A stretch of DNA of 64,000 bases from an uncultured Paracoccaceae bacterium (GCA_947500005.1 CANMQJ010000006.1:186001-250000), one strand, 5' to 3'. Positions 11,540 to 20,564 are shown, numbered from the stretch's first letter. The notes: a model not told the origin generated them from the sequence alone. Numbers and translations: made by a program.

Positions 11540-12423
11540 CCAAGAAATCTGAAATCAAGAAGGGTGATCCCGAAACGACCGGCCACAGCTGGGACGGGAT
11601 CGAGGAATTCAACAACCCCCTCCCGCGCTGGTGGGTCTGGGTCTTCTACGCCACCATCGTCTGGGGCGTGATCTATACCATCGCCTACCCGGCCTGGCCG
11701 CTGGTGAACTCGGCCACAGCCGGGGTCATGGGATGGTCCACCCGCGCCAACGTGGCGGCCGAGATCGCCGCCGCCGAGGAGGCCAACGCCGCGATCAACG
11801 AACGCCTCGCCTCGGTCGAGCTTGCCTCGATCGCCGACGATGCCGAGTTGAGCACCTATGCCGTCTCGGCCGGGTCCGCGGTGTTCAAGACATGGTGCGC
11901 CCAGTGCCACGGTTCCGGCGCGGCCGGCGCCAAGGGCTATCCGAACCTGCTGGATGACGCCTGGCTCTGGGGTGGGGATATCGAGAATATCCACTACACC
12001 ATCAGCCACGGCATCCGGAACGAGGACGATCCCGACGCCCGCTATTCCGAGATGCCCGCCTTCGGCCGTGACGAGCTGCTCAGCGGCGAAGAGATCGACC
12101 AGGTCGTGAACTACGTCATGTCGCTCTCGGGCGAGCCGCAGGATGCCTCGCTGGTCGAGGCCGGCGCCGAGGTGTTCTCCTACAACTGCGCCGCCTGCCA
12201 CGGCGAGGATGCGCAGGGCGACAACCTCCAGGGGGCACCGAACCTGGCCGACGCGATCTGGCTCTATGGCGGGGATTACGACACGATCCACAACACCGTC
12301 TATTACAGCCGGTTCGGCGTCATGCCGCCCTGGTCCGAAGAGGCAAGCCCCGCAGGCCGCCTGAGCGAGGCCGAGATCCGCGCGGTGGCGACCTATGTCC
12401 ACCAGCTGGGCGGCGGTGAATGA
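11536..12423 (+). CDS. ccoP: cbb3 oxidase subunit III (di-haem cytochrome c)
   Basis: The 295-residue protein has an N-terminal membrane helix (about 32-54) and two periplasmic cytochrome c domains with haem motifs CAQCH (121-125) and CAACH (218-222). It receives electrons from soluble cytochrome c or the bc1 complex. The size and motif spacing match CcoP. It is the last gene of the operon and is followed by three hairpins, the third of which is a strong terminator. Confidence 0.97.
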   Translation: MTKKSEIKKGDPETTGHSWDGIEEFNNPLPRWWVWVFYATIVWGVIYTIAYPAWPLVNSATAGVMGWSTRANVAAEIAAAEEANAAINERLASVELASIADDAELSTYAVSAGSAVFKTWCAQCHGSGAAGAKGYPNLLDDAWLWGGDIENIHYTISHGIRNEDDPDARYSEMPAFGRDELLSGEEIDQVVNYVMSLSGEPQDASLVEAGAEVFSYNCAACHGEDAQGDNLQGAPNLADAIWLYGGDYDTIHNTVYYSRFGVMPPWSEEASPAGRLSEAEIRAVATYVHQLGGGE

Positions 12424-12438
12424 CATCTTGAGGAATCT

Positions 12439-12511
12439 CCGGGCGGCTTCGGTCGCCCGGGGTCAGTGCCGGCTGTTCCATCTGTTCGCGCGTTTCCAGA
12501 ACAGCCGGCAC
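12439..12511. repeat. Two successive perfect hairpins after ccoP
   Basis: CCGGGCG (12439-12445) pairs with CGCCCGG (12454-12460). GTGCCGGCTGTTC (12466-12478) pairs perfectly with GAACAGCCGGCAC (12499-12511). Neither is followed by a T-run. They may protect the 3' end of the ccoNOQP mRNA or serve as a processing site. Confidence 0.55.
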
Positions 12512-12522
12512 GTCAACCTTGC

Positions 12523-12568
12523 GACCGGCGACCGGGGCCTTGCCCGGTCGGCCGGTCTTTTTTCTTCT
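12523..12568 (+). terminator. Rho-independent terminator of ccoNOQP
   Basis: A long GC stem from GACCGGCGACCGGG (12523-12536) to CCCGGTCGGCCGGTC (12543-12557), with one bulge, is followed by TTTTTT at 12558-12563. It separates ccoNOQP from the ccoG promoter. Confidence 0.85.
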
Positions 12569-12632
12569 AGGCCATCGCTTGCCCTGTGGCAAATGGCCCC
12601 CGGCGCGAAAAAGTGTCTCGCAGATGCGCGTT

Positions 12633-12646
12633 TTGACCCATGTCAA
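12633..12646. promoter_or_regulatory. FNR box upstream of ccoG
   Basis: TTGACCCATGTCAA is a perfectly palindromic FNR-type site (TTGAC-N4-GTCAA) 62 bases before the ccoG start. It implies that the assembly operon has its own oxygen-responsive promoter. Confidence 0.75.
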
Positions 12647-12708
12647 AGTTGGGCGACCCTACATAGGTCAGAAGTCGGGCAAGCCAAAACCAACGCCGGA
12701 GTCCGTCC

Positions 12709-14259
12709 GTGAGCGATACAGACAACACACCCAGCCTCTACGCGGCGCGCGAGCCGATCTTCCCGCGCCGGGTGTCGGGGAACTTCCGCAATCTCAAGTG
12801 GATCATCCTCGCGGTCACGCTGGGCATCTACTACATTACCCCCTGGATACGCTGGGACCGGGGCCCCAGCCTGCCGGACCAGGCGGTGCTGCTCGACCTG
12901 GCGAACCGGCGTTTCTACTTCTTCTGGATCGAGATCTGGCCGCATGAATTCTACTTCGTCGCGGGCCTTCTCATCATGGCCGGTCTCGGCCTCTTCCTCT
13001 TCACCTCCGCGCTTGGCCGCGTCTGGTGCGGCTATGCCTGTCCCCAGACGGTCTGGACCGACCTCTTCATCCTGGTCGAACGCTGGATCGAGGGCGACCG
13101 CAACGCCCGCCTGCGCCTGCACCGGCAGAAGAAGATGGACCTGCGCAAGGCCCGGCTGCGTCTGACCAAATGGGTGGCGTGGTTCCTGATCGCGCTGGCC
13201 ACCGGCGGCGCCTGGATCTTCTACTTCGCCGATGCGCCGACGCTCCTGCGCGACCTCGTCACGCTCAACGCCCATCCCGTGGCCTATACCACGATGCTGG
13301 TGCTGACCGGCACGACCTTCCTGTTCGGCGGCTTCGCGCGCGAACAGATCTGCATCTATGCCTGCCCCTGGCCGCGCATCCAGGCCGCCATGATGGACGA
13401 GGACACGCTGACCGTCGGCTACCGTTACTGGCGGGGCGAGCCGCGCGGCAAGGGCAATGTCCGCCGCCGCAGCCAGGCCCAGGCACACAAGGCCGAGGCC
13501 GAGGCGCAGGCATCCGGCCCCGATCTGGGCGGCAGCTATGCCAGAACCCCCGTGCCCAACGAAATGACCGACCTCACGCCCGAGGCGACGGACCAGGGGC
13601 CCGGCGACTGCATCGACTGCATGGCCTGCGTCAATGTCTGCCCGATGGGCATCGACATCCGCGACGGCCAGCAGATGGAATGCATCACCTGCGCGCTCTG
13701 CATCGACGCCTGCGACGACGTCATGGCCAAGATCGGCAAGCCGCGTGGCCTGATCGACTATCTCGCGCTCAGCGACGAGGATCGCGAACGCGCCGGCAAC
13801 ACGCCCCGCAGCGTCTGGAGCCACGTGTTCCGCCCGCGCACCGTGCTCTATACCGTCCTCTGGGCCGCGGTGGGCCTCGGGCTGATCTTCGCGCTCTTCA
13901 TCCGGCCCGATATCGACCTGACCGTCGCACCGGTGCGCAACCCGACCTTCGTGACCATGTCCGACGGCTCGATCCGCAACACCTATGACGTGCGGCTGCG
14001 CAACAAGCATGGCGAGGCGCGGATGTTCAAGCTCTCGCTCAAGGGCCACCCGGCGCTGCGCGTCCAACTCGAGGGGACGCCCTATCAATCGGTCATGGTG
14101 CCCGCCGACACCGCCTTCCTGCAGCGCGTCTACATCATCGCGCCGCCGGGCGCAGAGCCCGCGCAGGCCGAAACCAGCGACGTCAGGATCTGGGTCGAGG
14201 ACCTCAGCAGCGGCGAACGCGCCTACAAGGACACCACCTTCAACGGACGGGGGAACTGA
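12709..14259 (+). CDS. ccoG: cbb3 oxidase assembly ferredoxin CcoG/RdxB
   Basis: The 516-residue membrane protein has several helices in its N-terminal part, polyferredoxin-like cysteines (CGYACPQTVW, CIYACPWPR), two 4Fe-4S motifs (CIDCMACVNVCP and CITCALCIDAC), and a C-terminal immunoglobulin-like domain. CcoG proteins are thought to reduce copper(II) for delivery to the CuB site of CcoN. The start is GTG at 12709. It begins the ccoGHIS operon, 3 bases ahead of ccoH. Confidence 0.95.
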   Translation: MSDTDNTPSLYAAREPIFPRRVSGNFRNLKWIILAVTLGIYYITPWIRWDRGPSLPDQAVLLDLANRRFYFFWIEIWPHEFYFVAGLLIMAGLGLFLFTSALGRVWCGYACPQTVWTDLFILVERWIEGDRNARLRLHRQKKMDLRKARLRLTKWVAWFLIALATGGAWIFYFADAPTLLRDLVTLNAHPVAYTTMLVLTGTTFLFGGFAREQICIYACPWPRIQAAMMDEDTLTVGYRYWRGEPRGKGNVRRRSQAQAHKAEAEAQASGPDLGGSYARTPVPNEMTDLTPEATDQGPGDCIDCMACVNVCPMGIDIRDGQQMECITCALCIDACDDVMAKIGKPRGLIDYLALSDEDRERAGNTPRSVWSHVFRPRTVLYTVLWAAVGLGLIFALFIRPDIDLTVAPVRNPTFVTMSDGSIRNTYDVRLRNKHGEARMFKLSLKGHPALRVQLEGTPYQSVMVPADTAFLQRVYIIAPPGAEPAQAETSDVRIWVEDLSSGERAYKDTTFNGRGN

Positions 14260-14262
14260 CCC

Positions 14263-14724
14263 ATGGCAGAACGGCAACTCACCGGCAAACATGCCGCCAT
14301 GATCTTCATCGGCGCTTTCGGCGTCATCATCACGGTCAATCTCGCGCTGGCCTATAACGCGGTGGCGACCTTCCCGGGGCTCGAGGTCAAGAATTCCTAT
14401 GTCGCCTCGCAGCAATTTGACGAACGCCGCGACGCGCAGCAGGCGCTGGGCTGGACCGTCCGCGCCGATGCGACCGGCGGGCTGGTGATCCTCTCGATCA
14501 CCGACGCCCAGGGCAATCCCGTCGAGGTCGAGCAGCTCGAGGCCGTCGTCGGTCGCGCCACCCATGTCAAGGAGGACACGGCCCCCGACTTCCGCTTCGA
14601 CGGCACCGCCTATGTGGCGCCTGCCGAGCTGGGCGACGGCAACTGGAACATCCGCATGAAGGCGCGCGCCCAGGATGGCACCGAGTTCTCGCAGCGCGTC
14701 ATCCTGCATGTGAACAAGGGCTGA
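14263..14724 (+). CDS. ccoH: cbb3 oxidase assembly protein CcoH/FixH
   Basis: The 153-residue protein has an N-terminal membrane helix (AAMIFIGAFGVIITVNLALAY) and a periplasmic beta-rich FixH domain with the usual YVASQQFDE segment. CcoH binds the cbb3 complex and is needed for its stability and assembly. Two bases separate it from ccoI, so the genes are surely co-translated. Confidence 0.93.
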   Translation: MAERQLTGKHAAMIFIGAFGVIITVNLALAYNAVATFPGLEVKNSYVASQQFDERRDAQQALGWTVRADATGGLVILSITDAQGNPVEVEQLEAVVGRATHVKEDTAPDFRFDGTAYVAPAELGDGNWNIRMKARAQDGTEFSQRVILHVNKG

Positions 14725-14726
14725 CC

Positions 14727-16904
14727 ATGACCGTGCAGCTGCGCCCCTCCGCCGCCGCCTGTCCCGGCTGCATCGCCGCCCCGGCGGAACCGGCGCGCGA
14801 GATGCCCAGGGAGGCCCAGATCGCCCTGTCGCTGCCCGGCATCCATTGTTCGGGGTGCATCGCCACGGTGGAAAGGGTGCTGAACGCCCAGCCCGGCGTG
14901 ACCAATGCCCGCGTCAACCTCACGCTCAAGCGCGCGATGGTGCAGGCAGCGCCGGATACCCGCGCCGCCGACCTGATCCCCGTGCTCGAACAGGCGGGAT
15001 ACGAGGCGCACGAGCTTGATCCCGGCGCGCTTTCGGCCACCACGAACGACCGCGCCGGCCGCGACCTGCTGATGCGGCTCGCCGTGGCGGGTTTCGCCTC
15101 GATGAACGTGATGCTTCTCTCGGTCTCCGTCTGGTCGGGGGCCGAGGATGCGACACGCGACATGTTCCACTGGATCTCGGCCGCGATCACGCTTCCCGCC
15201 ATCGCCTTCTCGGCGCAGCCCTTCTTCCTCAACGCCTGGAGCGCGCTGCGCGTCCGCCGCCTCAACATGGATGTGCCGATCGTTCTGGCGATCCTTCTGG
15301 CGCTGATCACCTCGCTCTGGGAAACCTCGCTCTCGGGCGAGCACGCCTATTTCGACGCGGCCCTCACGCTCACCTTCTTCCTGCTGGCAGGCCGCTATCT
15401 CGATTACCGCACCCGCGCCGTGGCGCGCTCCGCGGCCGAGGAGCTGGCCGCGCTCGAAGTGCCCCGCGCGCTGCGCCTCGAAGATGGCGAGGAACGCGAA
15501 ATTGCCGTGTCCGACCTGCGCGTGGGCGATCTTGTCCGCGTCCGCCCCGGCGGGCGGATGCCCGTTGATGGCGAGATCACGCAGGGCCGCTCGGAACTCG
15601 ACCGTTCGCTGCTGACGGGTGAGACGCTGCCCGTCTATGCCGAACCGGGCACCATCGTCAGCGCGGGCGAGGTCAACCTGACCGGCCCGCTCACCATCCG
15701 CGCCTCTGCCGTGGGGCAGGACACCTCGCTGCACCGCATGGCCGATCTCGTGGCCATCGCCGAATCCGGGCGTTCCCGCTACACCTCGCTGGCCGACAGC
15801 GCGGCCAAGCTCTATGCGCCGGGCGTGCATATCCTTTCCGCCCTCAGCTTTTTGGGCTGGCTGCTCTACTCCGGCGACATGCGCACCGCGCTCAACATCG
15901 CCGCCGCCGTGCTCATCATCACCTGTCCCTGCGCGCTGGGCCTCGCCGTGCCGGCCGTGACCACCGCCGCTTCGGGCCGGCTCTTCCGCAAGGGGATGCT
16001 GATCAAGCACGCCACCGCGCTGGAACGGCTGGCCGAGGTCGATACCGTCGTCTTCGACAAGACCGGCACGCTCACTGCGGGTACGCCCGAACTCACCAAC
16101 CTGGGCGATCACAGCCGCGCCGACCTCGAAATCGCGCTCGCTCTGGCCGAAGGCTCCTCGCACCCGCTCTCTCGCGCGCTGGCCCGGGCCGCGCAGGAGG
16201 CCGGGATCAAGCCCGCCGCCCTCAGCGATCTCAAGGAAATCCCCGGCTTCGGGACCGAGGCGCTCTGCCGGGGTCGCCGTGTGCGCCTGGGCCGCGCCGC
16301 ATGGGTCGGCGCCGAACAGGGGGACCAGACCGCCGCGTGGCTCGCCGTCGGCGATGCCGAACCGCTGGCCTTCACCTTCACCGACGCGCTGCGCCCGGGC
16401 GCCGAACAGGCCGTCGCAGCGCTTCAGGCATCGGGCAAGCGCGTGCTGCTGATCTCGGGCGACACCACGCCGGCCGTCCGCGCGCTCGCCACCCGCCTCG
16501 GCATCTCCGACTGGATCGCCGAGGCGCTTCCGCAGGACAAGGCCGCCCGCGTGCAGGCCCTCACCGATGAGGGCCGCAAGGTCCTGATGGTGGGCGACGG
16601 GCTCAACGACACGGCCGCGCTTGCCGCAGCCCATGTCTCGATCTCGCCCGCCTCGGCCCTCGACGCCGCCCGCGTCGCCTCGGACATCGTGCTGCTGGGC
16701 CACGACCTCGGCCCCATCGCCGATGCCTGCGAGACCGCCCGCAAGGCCACGAAACGCATCCGCGAGAACTTCCAGATCGCCACGGTCTACAATGTGATCG
16801 CCGTGCCGCTCGCGGTCGCCGGCCTCGCCACCCCCTTGATAGCGGCGCTGGCCATGTCCACCTCTTCGATCACAGTCTCGCTGAACGCGCTGCGCCTGAG
16901 GTGA
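14727..16904 (+). CDS. ccoI: Copper-translocating P-type ATPase CcoI/FixI
   Basis: The 725-residue P1B ATPase exports copper across the inner membrane for cbb3 assembly. It shows an N-terminal heavy-metal domain with GIHCSGC (C41, C44), an additional CPGC before it, the intramembrane CPC (residues 400-402), phosphorylation site DKTGT (D444) and GDGLNDT. These match CcoI rather than detoxifying CopA. It lies between ccoH and ccoS. Confidence 0.95.
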   Translation: MTVQLRPSAAACPGCIAAPAEPAREMPREAQIALSLPGIHCSGCIATVERVLNAQPGVTNARVNLTLKRAMVQAAPDTRAADLIPVLEQAGYEAHELDPGALSATTNDRAGRDLLMRLAVAGFASMNVMLLSVSVWSGAEDATRDMFHWISAAITLPAIAFSAQPFFLNAWSALRVRRLNMDVPIVLAILLALITSLWETSLSGEHAYFDAALTLTFFLLAGRYLDYRTRAVARSAAEELAALEVPRALRLEDGEEREIAVSDLRVGDLVRVRPGGRMPVDGEITQGRSELDRSLLTGETLPVYAEPGTIVSAGEVNLTGPLTIRASAVGQDTSLHRMADLVAIAESGRSRYTSLADSAAKLYAPGVHILSALSFLGWLLYSGDMRTALNIAAAVLIITCPCALGLAVPAVTTAASGRLFRKGMLIKHATALERLAEVDTVVFDKTGTLTAGTPELTNLGDHSRADLEIALALAEGSSHPLSRALARAAQEAGIKPAALSDLKEIPGFGTEALCRGRRVRLGRAAWVGAEQGDQTAAWLAVGDAEPLAFTFTDALRPGAEQAVAALQASGKRVLLISGDTTPAVRALATRLGISDWIAEALPQDKAARVQALTDEGRKVLMVGDGLNDTAALAAAHVSISPASALDAARVASDIVLLGHDLGPIADACETARKATKRIRENFQIATVYNVIAVPLAVAGLATPLIAALAMSTSSITVSLNALRLR

Positions 16905-16908
16905 CCCG

Positions 16909-17067
16909 ATGGATGTCCTGACCTTTCTCATCCCGATCTCGCTCTTCCTGGGCGGCATCGGGCTCGTGGCCTTCCTCTACACGGTCCGCTCCAACCAGTA
17001 TGACGACCCCGAGGGCGATGCCCGCCGCATCCTCAATTCCGACTACGACGACCACCCCAAGCCTTGA
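16909..17067 (+). CDS. ccoS: cbb3 oxidase maturation protein CcoS
   Basis: This 52-residue gene starts 4 bases after the ccoI stop. It encodes one N-terminal helix (LTFLIPISLFLGGIGLVAFL) and a polar tail with YDDPEGDARRIL, the hallmark of CcoS. In Rhodobacter the protein is required for insertion of haem and copper into CcoN. It closes the ccoGHIS operon. Confidence 0.93.
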   Translation: MDVLTFLIPISLFLGGIGLVAFLYTVRSNQYDDPEGDARRILNSDYDDHPKP

Positions 17068-17117
17068 CGCGCGGGCTGGCTGCGGCATCCTCTGCCCCAA
17101 CAACAGGAGAGAGAGCC

Positions 17118-17522
17118 ATGGATATCCACCCGGCAGGAAGCCGCGCCACGATTCGCGCCAACGCCGACTATTTCACCGGCACAGTCTGGCAGGACCCGAT
17201 CATCCAGGCCCCCGACCCGGCCCGCGTGATGGGCCTGCGCGTCAGCTTCGAGCCCGGCGCGCGCACGGCATGGCACACGCACCCGCTGGGCCAGACCCTT
17301 TACGTGACCGACGGGGTCGGGCTGGTCTGCGCGCGCGGACAGGCGCCCCGCGTGATCCGCGCCGGCGACACCGTCTGGATTCCCCCGGGGGAGGAGCACT
17401 GGCACGGCGCCGGCCCCGAGACGGCGATGGTCCACATCGCCATACAGGAGGCGCAGGACGGCACGCCCGCGCATTGGCTGGAAAAAGTCAGCGATGCCGA
17501 TTACACCCGCGCGCCGGACTAG
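17118..17522 (+). CDS. Small cupin-fold protein
   Basis: The 134-residue protein is a single cupin barrel. Motif 1 is visible as ARTAWHTHPLGQTLYVTDG (metal ligands H, H, Q/E region) and motif 2 as PPGEEHWHGAGPETAMVHIA. It belongs to the group annotated as cupins near carboxymuconolactone decarboxylases or mandelonitrile-lyase-like cupins; the substrate is unknown. The start at 17118 is chosen for its AGGAGAGA site; the frame is open to 17064. It lies between ccoS and secE without obvious functional link. Confidence 0.75.
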   Translation: MDIHPAGSRATIRANADYFTGTVWQDPIIQAPDPARVMGLRVSFEPGARTAWHTHPLGQTLYVTDGVGLVCARGQAPRVIRAGDTVWIPPGEEHWHGAGPETAMVHIAIQEAQDGTPAHWLEKVSDADYTRAPD

Positions 17523-17610
17523 GCGCGCCACCCAAAAGCGGGCCCGGCCTTGAAATCGCCACCAAGCCCGGCTATGTCCCCGCCATCCGCTAGCAGAAAG
17601 AACAGCCCCC

Positions 17611-17808
17611 ATGGCCACCACCAACCCGATCCAGTTCATCCAGCAGGTCCGCGCCGAAGTCGCCAAGGTCGTCTGGCCGACCCGCCGCGAGGTTCTGCTG
17701 ACCACGGTGATGGTGTTCATCATGGCGGCCCTGACGGCCGTGTTCTTCGCGCTGGTCGACCTCGCCATCCGCGGCGGGCTTCAGGCCATCCTCGGGATGT
17801 TCGGCTAG
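17611..17808 (+). CDS. secE: Preprotein translocase subunit SecE
   Basis: The 65-residue protein has the SecE amphipathic helix with the signature EVAKVVWPTRREVLLTT and one membrane span (VMVFIMAALTAVFFALVDL). It clamps the SecY channel in the inner membrane. The gene is normally followed directly by nusG; here a DUF1254 gene on the opposite strand separates the two by 2.2 kb. No tRNA-Trp gene precedes it, unlike in many bacteria. Confidence 0.95.
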   Translation: MATTNPIQFIQQVRAEVAKVVWPTRREVLLTTVMVFIMAALTAVFFALVDLAIRGGLQAILGMFG

Positions 17809-17960
17809 GCACCGCAACAGTCGCAACCGGACCGCGACCGCGCCGGGCGATGATGGCTGATACACCCTCCATTTCGGCGCCTGCCACGACGGGCGGATTG
17901 ACGGCATCCCGATAACGTCGGGCCGGAGCCGCAGGATCCGCCTTTCCGAGCGCGCGCACC

Positions 17961-17995
17961 GAAACAACAAGAAACCCGGGCGAATAACGCCCGGG
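17961..17995 (-). terminator. Rho-independent terminator of the DUF1254 gene
   Basis: On the minus strand CCCGGGCG (17995-17988), loop TTATT, and CGCCCGGG (17982-17975) form a perfect 8-bp stem followed by TTTCTTGTTGTTTC. It lies 62 bases beyond the stop of the DUF1254 gene and points only that way. Confidence 0.85.
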
Positions 17996-18056
17996 CCTGT
18001 CGAGGGATCTGATCAGGGTGCTCTCGCAGTCTGACTGAGCGAGACGCGAATTTTCA

Positions 18057-19466
18057 TCAGCCCGCGAGTTGCACTTCCGGCTGCTTCCATGTGCCATCCA
18101 GCACGGAAGCCTCCGGATAGTAGACCCGCAGCACCGCCATGAAGGGCCCGTTTGGTGCGGGCAGCCAGTTCTTGGCCTTGTCTCCTTCGGGTTTCGTTGC
18201 GGAGAGGTAGATCGACGTGCTGCCGTCGGCCTCCGTCATCAGGTCCGGAAGCATGGGGGAGTTGATCAGATACCTGTCTATCGGGTTGGCCACGAGAAAC
18301 TGCTGCGGCAGGTCGTACATGGTAATCGACCAGAAGGCTTTCGCGGGCGGAAGCTGACCCTTTTCAAATCGGATCACATAGTTCTTGTCACCCGAGAGGG
18401 GCTTGCCATCCGCAGACGTTCCGAAAAGACCATAGTAGGCTTCTTCCTTCGAATTGCCGAGAATTCCCATCTGGGCGCCCACTGCACGGTTCACAAAGTC
18501 ACCGTTGATGAAAGCCCGCGTTCCGAACAGGTTCTCCGAAGTCTCAGTCGTCTTTCGGCGCGCGTCGATCTCTGCCTGCCCGTCGGCCATTCCAGCCTTC
18601 AGCGCCTCGACCATTTCGCTCGGCAATGAGGCGATGTCGATCTTCTCGCCCGGCACGATGCCGATCTGCGCGAAGCGGTCCCGCAGATCCTTTTCATCGG
18701 GAAGAACCGGGACGTACTGCAGAATGAAGGACAGCAGATTGAACAGTTCCGGCGAGGTCCGTTCATCGGCGCCGGAAAGCGGCGTGGGGAAGGTTGCGGA
18801 TGGCGCGGCAGCCGGGGCAGGCGTTCCCGCAAAGGCGGAAAGCGGTGCGAGTTTGTATTCCGCCTGAATCGCGCGGACATTGTCGATGTCCTTCGGGCCG
18901 AACAGCTGCGTGCGGTAGATCGCCAGCACGAAATCCGTCTCGGCCTGAATGACTTTGGTGATGCCTTCTGGCGTCTCGCCCGTCCAGCCCGGACCTGTGA
19001 TCATGAAGCTGCCGCCATCATTTCCGGTCGCACGGGTGCCAAGATAATCGAAGTTGTACGTGTAGGCGTCGACCAACTGAACCGAGAAGTAGCGGTTCGC
19101 CTCGATCTTCGGCAAGGTCAGCACGATCGGTTCGGCGCGCAGATCAAGCCAGCAAAAGGAATACGGCGTGTCCGAGTTGGGGGTCTGCACGGCCGTGTCG
19201 GCAGGGGTGTAAACGTTGGCCTCGCTGTAAAGACCGTTCGGCGGCCCCTTGTATTGCTTGTCCTTCTCATTGACGAAATACGCCCACATGATGCGGTAGT
19301 TATCCACCATGGGGAAACCATATATATAGGCTTCCTTCGCGATCGCGCGGGCCTCGTCCGAGGAGACGGCGATCCTGGCCCGGGCTGGCAACCCGAAGGC
19401 CCCTACCGCCGCGAGCGCTATTGCGCTGGTGGCGGTCTTGGTAAACCCGCGACGTGTTATTTTCAT
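18057..19466 (-). CDS. Tat-exported DUF1254/DUF1214 domain protein
   Basis: The 469-residue protein opens with a twin-arginine signal (ITRRGFTKTATSAIALAAVG, ending in an ARA cleavage site near residue 30), so it is exported folded to the periplasm. The body has a DUF1254 domain (from YIYGFPMVDNYRIMWAYF) and a DUF1214 domain (FWSITMYDLPQQFLVANPIDRY). The family's reaction is unknown. The gene is visibly less GC-rich than its neighbours, is on the opposite strand and breaks the usual secE-nusG pair. It also has its own terminator, all of which suggests a later insertion. Confidence 0.88.
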   Translation of the reverse strand: MKITRRGFTKTATSAIALAAVGAFGLPARARIAVSSDEARAIAKEAYIYGFPMVDNYRIMWAYFVNEKDKQYKGPPNGLYSEANVYTPADTAVQTPNSDTPYSFCWLDLRAEPIVLTLPKIEANRYFSVQLVDAYTYNFDYLGTRATGNDGGSFMITGPGWTGETPEGITKVIQAETDFVLAIYRTQLFGPKDIDNVRAIQAEYKLAPLSAFAGTPAPAAAPSATFPTPLSGADERTSPELFNLLSFILQYVPVLPDEKDLRDRFAQIGIVPGEKIDIASLPSEMVEALKAGMADGQAEIDARRKTTETSENLFGTRAFINGDFVNRAVGAQMGILGNSKEEAYYGLFGTSADGKPLSGDKNYVIRFEKGQLPPAKAFWSITMYDLPQQFLVANPIDRYLINSPMLPDLMTEADGSTSIYLSATKPEGDKAKNWLPAPNGPFMAVLRVYYPEASVLDGTWKQPEVQLAG

Positions 19467-19728
19467 GGGATGTCTCTTTTTCTGGCGCTGAACATACCTT
19501 GGGTAATCCTGGTGCCCTCATCACGCGTTGATGTACGTCATTATTGACAGCTTTCTTTGTCTGCTTTTGATTCGGAGCGGTCAAAGAGACGAGAGACCTG
19601 GCATCACTGACTTGCGCCACGAAATATGACGGGCTGGGCCGGATCCCGGTCTGATTGGTCCCGTCTTCGACGGGTTGGCGCGGGCGGGAGTGATCGAGCG
19701 CGACTGACAGCGCGCAGGGGATACCGCG

Positions 19729-19777
19729 TTGTACAAAACGGTCAACCGGGGTCTCGGGGCCTGTACAAAACGGTCAA
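19729..19777 (+). repeat. Bipartite repeat with two TGTACAAAACGGTCAA units, copy 1
   Basis: TTGTACAAAACGGTCAA (19729-19745) is followed after 16 bases by TGTACAAAACGGTCAA (19762-19777); the unit period is 32 bases. The same arrangement, with the same 16-base spacer length, occurs on the minus strand at 58187-58139. It could be a regulator's tandem binding site or a small dispersed element. Confidence 0.8.
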
Positions 19778-19818
19778 AACGCCCCGAATTCCGGGTCCAT
19801 GGAAAATGCCCGGCCCCC

Positions 19819-19847
19819 TTGCATATCGGGCGTTCGGGCGTTAGGTC
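19819..19847 (+). promoter_or_regulatory. Possible promoter of nusG-rplKA
   Basis: TTGCAT, a 17-base spacer and TAGGTC resemble a sigma-70 promoter. A promoter is needed here because the secE transcript is separated from nusG by an opposing gene. The -10 match is weak. Confidence 0.25.
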
Positions 19848-19991
19848 ACTCCCCACTCTGAGGACTGGCGTGCGGCGATTCGGGCTGCGCGCCGCTTTTC
19901 GTTGCGGAGACTTTCGGGTCATCCGTTTGAGATTTATCAGGTTTTTGCCACGCGTCCCGCGTGGCCGCGGCAGACAAGGACGGCAAGGCAC

Positions 19992-20525
19992 ATGGCGAAA
20001 CGGTGGTACTCGGTCAGCGTACTCTCGAATTTCGAGAAGAAGATCGCAGAACAGATCCGCACCCTCGTCGCCGAACAAGGCCTCGAAGACGAGATCGACG
20101 AAGTGCTGGTTCCGACCGAAGAGGTGATCGAGGTGCGTCGCGGCAAGAAGGTCTCGACCGAGCGCCGCTTCATGCCGGGCTATGTTCTGGTGCACATGGA
20201 GATGTCCGACAAGGGCTACCATTTGATCAATGGAATCAATCGTGTAACCGGTTTCCTCGGCCCCCAGGGCCGTCCCATGCCGATGCGCGATGCCGAGGTG
20301 AACCAGATCCTCAACCGCGTTCAGGAGGGTGAGGAGACGCCGCGGACGCTCATCTCCTTCGAGGTCGGCGAGAAGGTCAAGGTCAATGATGGCCCGTTCG
20401 AGGATTTCGACGGCATGGTCGAGGGCGTGGACGACGACAACCAGAAACTGCGTGTGAGCGTCTCGATCTTCGGCCGGGAAACTCCGGTCGAACTGGATTT
20501 CACTCAGGTCACCAAGCAGTCCTGA
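19992..20525 (+). CDS. nusG: Transcription termination/antitermination factor NusG
   Basis: The 177-residue protein has the NGN domain (AKRWYSVSVLSNFEKKIAEQI...RRFMPGYVLVHMEM) and a C-terminal KOW domain (FEVGEKVKVNDGPFEDFDGMVEGV). It binds RNA polymerase and couples it to Rho or the ribosome. The ATG at 19992 gives the conserved MAKRWYSV start; the frame extends further upstream without a good site. It leads the nusG-rplK-rplA unit. Confidence 0.96.
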   Translation: MAKRWYSVSVLSNFEKKIAEQIRTLVAEQGLEDEIDEVLVPTEEVIEVRRGKKVSTERRFMPGYVLVHMEMSDKGYHLINGINRVTGFLGPQGRPMPMRDAEVNQILNRVQEGEETPRTLISFEVGEKVKVNDGPFEDFDGMVEGVDDDNQKLRVSVSIFGRETPVELDFTQVTKQS

Positions 20526-20564
20526 GCGGAGACTCGTCGCCCCGGAGGGGACGGTGAGGAAAAT

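Larger units (their letters stand above)
19467..19991. other. 525-base gene-free region upstream of nusG
   Basis: The stretch holds the divergent promoter side of the DUF1254 gene, a bipartite repeat (19729-19777), a possible nusG promoter (19819-19847) and the nusG leader. Reading both strands gave no credible small gene and no tRNA. The left part, next to DUF1254, is AT-richer than the rest of the window. Confidence 0.6.

Noticed and set aside
17523..17610. tRNA-Trp gene before secE
   Set aside because: Many bacteria have one there, but no cloverleaf or T-loop sequence was found in the gap on either strand.
19528..19541. TTGATGTACGTCAT upstream of the DUF1254 gene as a fifth FNR box
   Set aside because: The right half is GTCAT rather than ATCAA or GTCAA, and the distance to the gene is not the class II geometry. 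It was left out as too weak.
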